A DNA stretch of 19,226 nucleotides from Deltaproteobacteria bacterium (GTDB taxonomy: Bacteria; JAEEML01), in assembly GCA_016283195.1 (NCBI GenBank), contig JAEEML010000137.1, positions 1-19,226 on the forward strand. Direction: 5' to 3'. Numbering within the stretch: the stretch's first letter is position 1; each line of letters starts with the position of its first letter. The position numbers were made by a program, and so were the translations under genes. The notes beneath the pieces were generated by a model. The model was given only the letters and a program-made list of their open reading frames with translations, did no database searches and was not told the DNA's origin. Below are positions 15,936 through 19,226 of the stretch, in pieces.

Positions 15936-16012
15936 GGCGATGTAGCCCAGCTGGTGAGAGCATGCGGCTCATACCCGCAGTGTCGAGGGTTCGATTCCCC
16001 CCATCGCCACCA
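15936..16012 (+). tRNA. tRNA-Met (CAT anticodon, elongator)
   Basis: A 77-base cloverleaf with encoded CCA. The acceptor stem GGCGATG pairs fully with CATCGCC, followed by discriminator A and CCA. The anticodon stem TGCGG/CCGCA encloses the loop CTCATAC, with anticodon CAT at 15970-15972. The D stem (GCCC/GAGC) has one C-A mismatch and the T stem (GAGGG/CCCCC) one A-C mismatch. The fully paired first base rules out initiator function. The general sequence fits elongator tRNA-Met better than a lysidine-modified tRNA-Ile, but both carry CAT in DNA. Confidence 0.9.
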
Positions 16013-16017
16013 TCCGT

Positions 16018-16094
<77 letters not shown>

Positions 16095-16101
16095 ACCTTT
16101 T

Positions 16102-17211
16102 TTAAGTTAAATCAGTAAGTTCTGCCGCTTCCCAAAGATCAAATTCTTTTACCGCTGTGCGCCAGATGCGCATGCGATAACGCACTTCGGCATTATAGCT
16201 GCTGGTACCGAACGGGCCGATGCTTTTGGCGGCATCGCGGCGAAATTTTAGCTCATTGCTGCAATCGTTTATCAGAACATTGGGCCATTTTTCATGCTCG
16301 GCAATGGCCATAAGGCGCAAAGTGAGCTGGCGGCTTTTAATGGGCGAGATATAGCCGTGATGGTAGGCGTAAAGCGGCCCTTCCTCCGGCATACTGTCTA
16401 AATTTTGGTTATTAAGATGGAGTTCCGCCAGATTTATCTGCTCCACGCCGGTGGCTAAAATCCGCTCGCGTTTACCCATGAAATAATTAAAGAAATCTGT
16501 GTACATGGGCGATTCGATGCAGAGATGGGGAAAGAGCTTTCTGGCTATTTTCATGCGCTCTATTACTGTATCGGAACAGTGGGTGGCGGCCAGGTTAAAG
16601 CGCAGTTCATCAAGGCCGGCAGCGGCCAGCTCTTTTAAGGTTTTTTCATCGGCACTTATACCGTTGGTGTAAAGCCACTGATGGTAACCGAGGCTATGGA
16701 TGTGTTCAATTAAGGGGAGTATCTTTTGCGGCGACATGAGCGGCTCATAATAAACCCAGGCTACGCCGCGTACTTTTTGGCCTTGGAGCTCAAAAAAGAG
16801 CTTAATATCTCTGGCCGAAACCATTTGATGTTGCGCGCCGACCTGGAAGCGGTCATTAGCCAAAAAATCATCTTTTACTTTATGATAATAGCAAAAAGGG
16901 CAAGCGGCATTGCACTCGGCCGAAGAGCGGATTTGCGTCCATTTGCCGGCCAGGCAGCTGGTGCAGCCGGGCGTGAGCGGCCGTTCTTCCAGGCTCCAAA
17001 GGGCTTTATAACCTAAATTATCGCGGTGCAAGTGCGGCAGCTTTTTTTGCTCCTTGCGGATGATATTCATAACGAGGCGCTCTAAAAGGTCTTCTATTTG
17101 CTCGGTAAAAAAATCCTCTTCGCGCGAGGTATAACCATCTTTCGCACATTTTTCCTGAATATTATCGAGGACTTTTAACGCCTCCTCGCGGCTTAATTTT
17201 AATAAATACAT
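16102..17211 (-). CDS. Radical SAM protein of unassigned function
   Basis: This is a 369-residue protein with the radical SAM cluster motif CNAACPFC (Cys100, Cys104, Cys107), which binds a 4Fe-4S cluster and S-adenosylmethionine. It is preceded by an unusual Cys pair, CTSC at 83-86, that could help hold an additional cluster. Further signs of the radical SAM barrel are VYYEPL (153-158, in the GGEP position), LYTNGI (180-185) and the strand LRFNLAA. Another Cys317 (NDCSN) lies near the C-terminus. The first 70 residues are helical and charged. I cannot assign the substrate. There is no SPASM-type Cys-rich tail, and no precursor peptide is obvious nearby. The ATG at 17211 shares its A with the last base of the upstream gene's TAA stop, and GAGG lies upstream, so translation is coupled to the small lipoprotein. 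It converges on the tRNA-fMet gene. Confidence 0.85.
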   Translation of the reverse strand: MYLLKLSREEALKVLDNIQEKCAKDGYTSREEDFFTEQIEDLLERLVMNIIRKEQKKLPHLHRDNLGYKALWSLEERPLTPGCTSCLAGKWTQIRSSAECNAACPFCYYHKVKDDFLANDRFQVGAQHQMVSARDIKLFFELQGQKVRGVAWVYYEPLMSPQKILPLIEHIHSLGYHQWLYTNGISADEKTLKELAAAGLDELRFNLAATHCSDTVIERMKIARKLFPHLCIESPMYTDFFNYFMGKRERILATGVEQINLAELHLNNQNLDSMPEEGPLYAYHHGYISPIKSRQLTLRLMAIAEHEKWPNVLINDCSNELKFRRDAAKSIGPFGTSSYNAEVRYRMRIWRTAVKEFDLWEAAELTDLT

Positions 17212-17633
17212 TAGCGCCTCTTAAAGCTATGGCCACAAATAGGGGGCTCATTCTCGTTAAAGCGGATATCTCTTAAAATAAGGTGATTTTCGCTGACTTC
17301 ATAGCGGCCGCTTAGGTTAAGGTTGGGCTTTGCTGTGCCTTTGGTAATGGTAAAACTGATTTTAGCGGCAAAATCGCTGGCTCCGTCGGCTGCCGGCTCG
17401 GCGGTATATGTGCCCTTATAAACCAGTTGGCCATCGGTAAAACTTAAAGCAAAATCGCCGTTTTCGTTAAAGCGCAGCATGGAAATCGGGCGACTTGTTT
17501 CTATTTGCTGATAACTTTGGCAGGAGAGGCTTTTTTCTTCCTGCCAGCGCCCTACCAGGCGGCTATCGTCCGGACTGCAGGCGAAAATGGCCAAAGCAGG
17601 TAAAAAAGCCACAAATACTCTAAGATAAAACAT
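17211..17633 (-). CDS. Small lipoprotein with a lipocalin-like beta-sheet fold (tentative)
   Basis: This is a 140-residue protein. The ATG at 17633 is chosen over an in-frame upstream codon at 17744 because GGAG lies five bases before it and a lipoprotein signal peptide starts at once (MFYLRVFVAFLPALAIFAC). Lipidation is predicted at Cys19; Phe at the -2 position is unusual but tolerated. The mature part opens with LVGRWQEEKSL, then alternating strands SMLRFNENGDFALSF, YKGTY, AKISFTI, GRYEVSENHLILRD. This G-x-W start with repeated short strands is typical of lipocalin-like stress or META-type envelope lipoproteins, but the assignment is only by pattern. Two cysteines (38 and 133) remain after Cys19 and could form a disulfide. 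It overlaps the radical SAM start by one base, so the two are an operon. Confidence 0.75.
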   Translation of the reverse strand: MFYLRVFVAFLPALAIFACSPDDSRLVGRWQEEKSLSCQSYQQIETSRPISMLRFNENGDFALSFTDGQLVYKGTYTAEPAADGASDFAAKISFTITKGTAKPNLNLSGRYEVSENHLILRDIRFNENEPPICGHSFKRR

Positions 17634-17802
17634 ATAAACTCCGTAGATAATTTGGTGCCCGTTTTCTATTTGCCGCTTTATGGCGGCTAAATAGCCAAGA
17701 GCCGGGACAATAATACTAGCAGGCGGCCGCTTTTGGCAAATCATCTTGGAATTTTTTGTACCAGGTTGCGCTATTTGAGGCGCTGGAAGGGGGAAAGAAA
17801 TG

Positions 17803-17823
17803 TGCTATACTGTCGTGAGGAGG
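17803..17823 (+). promoter_or_regulatory. Extended -10 promoter and Shine-Dalgarno of the toxin-antitoxin operon
   Basis: TGCTATACT (17803-17811) is an extended -10 element. The hexamer 17 bases upstream of the -10 box (CTGGAA) is a poor -35, as is usual for extended -10 promoters. Transcription would start near 17818. The strong Shine-Dalgarno GAGGAGG (17817-17823) lies seven bases before the antitoxin ATG at 17831. The leader would thus be only about 13 bases, with the ribosome binding site at its very 5' end. Confidence 0.55.
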
Positions 17824-17830
17824 TAGTGCA

Positions 17831-18094
17831 ATGGTAAGCATTCCCGCATATTATGATGGCAAAACAGTAAAGACCATAGGTGATTTCCCCTTTGTGAAGA
17901 ATCAGAAACTCATAATTACTGTTTTGGATGCCGCTTTTTCTGAGCATGAATTGCAGCCCAAAGACAAAAAAAACGACGCGTTATACCGTCTCTCATTGCT
18001 TGCTGATTTGCAAAAATATCGAGGGCGCCTATCGCCTGATTTCGATGCCGAAAAAGAACTGGCAGAGGCCAGAGAACAAAAATACGAAAAATGA
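17831..18094 (+). CDS. Antitoxin partner of a PIN-domain toxin
   Basis: This is an 87-residue protein placed directly before the PIN toxin, which it overlaps by the four bases ATGA. Such overlap and order are standard for type II toxin-antitoxin operons, where the antitoxin binds the toxin and represses the operon. The N-terminal half (IPAYYDGKTVKTIG, then VKNQKLIITVLD) is a short beta-type segment like the dimerising, DNA-binding ends of small antitoxins of PIN toxins. The C-terminal half (DAEKELAEAREQKYEK) is charged and helical, suited to wrapping the toxin. The ribosome binding site is GAGGAGG. Operator repeats are not obvious. The base composition of this gene and the next is visibly more A+T-rich than the neighbours, which suggests acquisition. 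The exact antitoxin family is not certain. Confidence 0.75.
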   Translation: MVSIPAYYDGKTVKTIGDFPFVKNQKLIITVLDAAFSEHELQPKDKKNDALYRLSLLADLQKYRGRLSPDFDAEKELAEAREQKYEK

Positions 18095-18519
18095 ATATCT
18101 TAATAGATACGAATGTTTTGCTAGATTTTATTCAGCATAGGGAGCATTTTTCTGCTTCGGAGCAATTACTAACTCTTTGTGCCAAAAGAGAAGTTCATGG
18201 TTTCATGGCTGCTCATTCTGTGCCGAATATGTTTTATGTTTTGCGAAAAGACTTTTCTGATGAAGAGCGCCGTGAAATTCTGCTAGCGCTTGTAGAATTA
18301 ATCCCTGTGGTAAATATAGACCATGAAATGATAGAAGTAGCCTTAAAAAGAAAAAAATTTTCAGATTTTGAAGATTGCTTACAGGTAGAGTGCGCTAAAA
18401 AAATCGCGGCCGACTACATAATAACGCGAAATGTAACTGATTATACAGAATCAGAAGTCAAAGCTTTTTTACCTGATGAATTTTTAGATAAAATTGTGAG
18501 TGAAAAAAGTCTAAATTAA
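18091..18519 (+). CDS. PIN-domain ribonuclease toxin, VapC-like
   Basis: This 142-residue protein has the PIN-domain acidic constellation. Asp6 lies in the N-terminal ILIDTNVLLD strand, Asp92 and Asp95 lie in the FSDFEDCLQ segment, and Asp117 is in the RNVTDY segment just after the DYIITRN strand (Asp108). These residues bind Mg2+ or Mn2+ and cleave RNA in VapC-type toxins. The pattern AxSVPNMFYVLRK after the first helix matches the small PIN_3-like group. The length is usual for the family. The ATG at 18091 overlaps the antitoxin stop (ATGA). All catalytic positions look intact, so the toxin is presumably active. The RNA target cannot be read from sequence. Confidence 0.88.
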   Translation: MNILIDTNVLLDFIQHREHFSASEQLLTLCAKREVHGFMAAHSVPNMFYVLRKDFSDEERREILLALVELIPVVNIDHEMIEVALKRKKFSDFEDCLQVECAKKIAADYIITRNVTDYTESEVKAFLPDEFLDKIVSEKSLN

Positions 18520-18564
18520 CCGCCTTATTGATGCGTATCCCACTTTAACCGGCGGCTATTTTTT
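18520..18564 (+). terminator. Weak candidate terminator after the toxin gene
   Basis: CCGCC (18520-18524) can pair with GGCGG (18551-18555) across a 26-base loop, followed by CTA and six T residues (18559-18564). The position directly after the toxin stop is right, but the long loop makes it doubtful as an intrinsic terminator. Confidence 0.25.
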
Positions 18565-18576
18565 GTTAAAAAGAGT

Positions 18577-18595
18577 GTGCCTCGTGTTTGGGCAC
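18577..18595. other. Inverted repeat upstream of trkA
   Basis: GTGCC (18577-18581) and GGCAC (18591-18595) flank a nine-base loop, about 33 bases before the trkA start. No T-run follows, so it is not a terminator. It could be an operator or an RNA hairpin in the trkA leader. Its left arm is part of GTGTGCC, which resembles the octamers at 2550-2641, but a single partial match is weak. Confidence 0.25.
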
Positions 18596-18628
18596 CTAAG
18601 TAACTTTGCCGGATAAAGGGCTATTTTA

Positions 18629-19226
18629 ATGAAGATAATCGTAGTGGGTGCCGGCCAGCTCGGCCAGCTTTTAATTAGATTTTTTACTGAAGAAAATCAC
18701 GATGTTACCATCATAGACACCTCCAAAGAGCTGGTGGAAGAATTAACAGATAAATATGAGATAAACGGGGTTATAGGCAACGGCGCCGCCCCCTCAACGC
18801 TGGAAAGAGCCGGTGCTCATGCTGCCCGCCTTTTGGTGGCGGTGAGCGGCAGCGATGAGCTCAATTTGCTCTGTTCGCACCTCGCCAGGAAGCAAGGCGT
18901 GCCGCATATAATAGCCCGGGTGCGCTCGCAGGAATTTTTGCCGGAAAGCGAGGCTCTGGCTAAAAATCTGGGCATAAATCTCATAGTTAATCCGGAATAT
19001 GAAACAGCAGCCTCTATTGTGCGCGAGCTCAAATATCCCTCGCTCTTAAAGGTGGCGCCCTTTGGCGGCGGAGTGGTTAATTTAATTGAACTGGTGGTGG
19101 AAGAAGGCTCCAAGCTGATTGATCTCGAACTGAAATATTTAGGCCACCACCTAAAGGCGCGGGTTTTGGTTTCGGCGGCCATCAGAAACGGTGAGGCGCT
19201 TATCCCACGCGGCAATTTTAAAATTA
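18629..19226 (+). CDS. trkA: TrkA, peripheral NAD-binding subunit of the Trk potassium uptake system (3' end outside window)
   Basis: The first 199 codons are present, with no stop before the window end. The protein opens with the Rossmann dinucleotide motif (MKIIVVGAGQLGQLL, GxGxxG at 7-12). The acidic end of the second strand follows (VTIIDTS), then GNGAAPSTLERAGAHAARLLVAVSGSDELN and HIIARVRS, as in the N-terminal RCK (KTN) domain. The downstream NPEYETAASIVRELKYPSLL block marks the change to the first RCK-C ligand-binding domain. TrkA gates the TrkH/KtrB channel in response to nucleotides. The ATG at 18629 follows AAAGGG by about eight bases. A channel gene (trkH) would be expected downstream, outside the window. 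Confidence 0.95.
   Translation, partial: MKIIVVGAGQLGQLLIRFFTEENHDVTIIDTSKELVEELTDKYEINGVIGNGAAPSTLERAGAHAARLLVAVSGSDELNLLCSHLARKQGVPHIIARVRSQEFLPESEALAKNLGINLIVNPEYETAASIVRELKYPSLLKVAPFGGGVVNLIELVVEEGSKLIDLELKYLGHHLKARVLVSAAIRNGEALIPRGNFKI

Noticed and set aside
17672-17687. GCCGC-TTTATG-GCGGC hairpin upstream of the small lipoprotein
   Set aside because: The stem is real, but it lies about 40 bases upstream of the start with no further sign of a promoter, operator or riboswitch.
18817-19215. 132-codon minus-strand frame at the window end
   Set aside because: It is antisense to trkA, whose sense translation matches the family throughout.

Overview
The window (about 19.2 kb, moderate G+C) reads as an ordinary, densely coded bacterial chromosome segment. 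The genes suggest a Gram-negative host: several lipobox signal peptides, a system II cytochrome c maturation protein, a ComEA with a cleavable signal, RecR and TrkA. The mix (a small conserved 79-residue protein, a double-FHA protein, a DUF3857 lipoprotein and a giant repeat protein) is reminiscent of uncultured delta-proteobacterial or Bdellovibrionota-like lineages. That placement is a low-confidence impression; the window holds no 16S gene or other decisive marker. No phage, transposon or CRISPR is present. The only clear accessory-looking element is a toxin-antitoxin pair.

Layout. (1) 3-1834, plus strand: the 3' end of ftsH followed after 5 bases by ccsA. (2) 13562 down to 1831, all minus strand: DUF3857 lipoprotein, recR, a possible 40-codon membrane ORF, a HelD-type helicase, a 1,898-residue unrecognised repeat protein, a 79-residue conserved protein and comEA. 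comEA meets ccsA tail to tail with a 4-base overlap. (3) 13620-15813, plus strand: a lipoprotein divergent from the DUF3857 gene, then a tail-anchored double-FHA protein ending in a good terminator. (4) 15893-16094, plus strand: a near-consensus promoter driving elongator tRNA-Met and initiator tRNA-fMet. (5) 17633-16102, minus strand: a small lipoprotein translationally coupled to a radical SAM protein. (6) 17803-18519, plus strand: an A+T-rich PIN-toxin/antitoxin operon. (7) 18629 to the window end: the start of trkA.

Most unusual points. A 92-bp array between the giant gene and the 79-residue gene carries nine copies of GTGTGYCA-like octamers. Their start-to-start intervals of 11 or 9 bp average 10.5 bp, which places every copy on one face of the helix. 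The array ends about 35 bp upstream of a perfect minus-strand TATAAT box that lacks a -35 box, a geometry typical of multi-site activator binding. The giant protein is built of four copies of a unit of about 418 residues that I cannot assign to a family. The two divergent lipoproteins at 11622-14369 look like papain-fold proteins (transglutaminase-like and NlpC/P60-like), and both appear to lack the catalytic cysteine.

Functional links between the regions are mostly unproven. RecR and HelD serve recombination and RNA polymerase recycling, ComEA serves DNA uptake, and FtsH, CcsA, TrkA and the lipoproteins serve the cell envelope.
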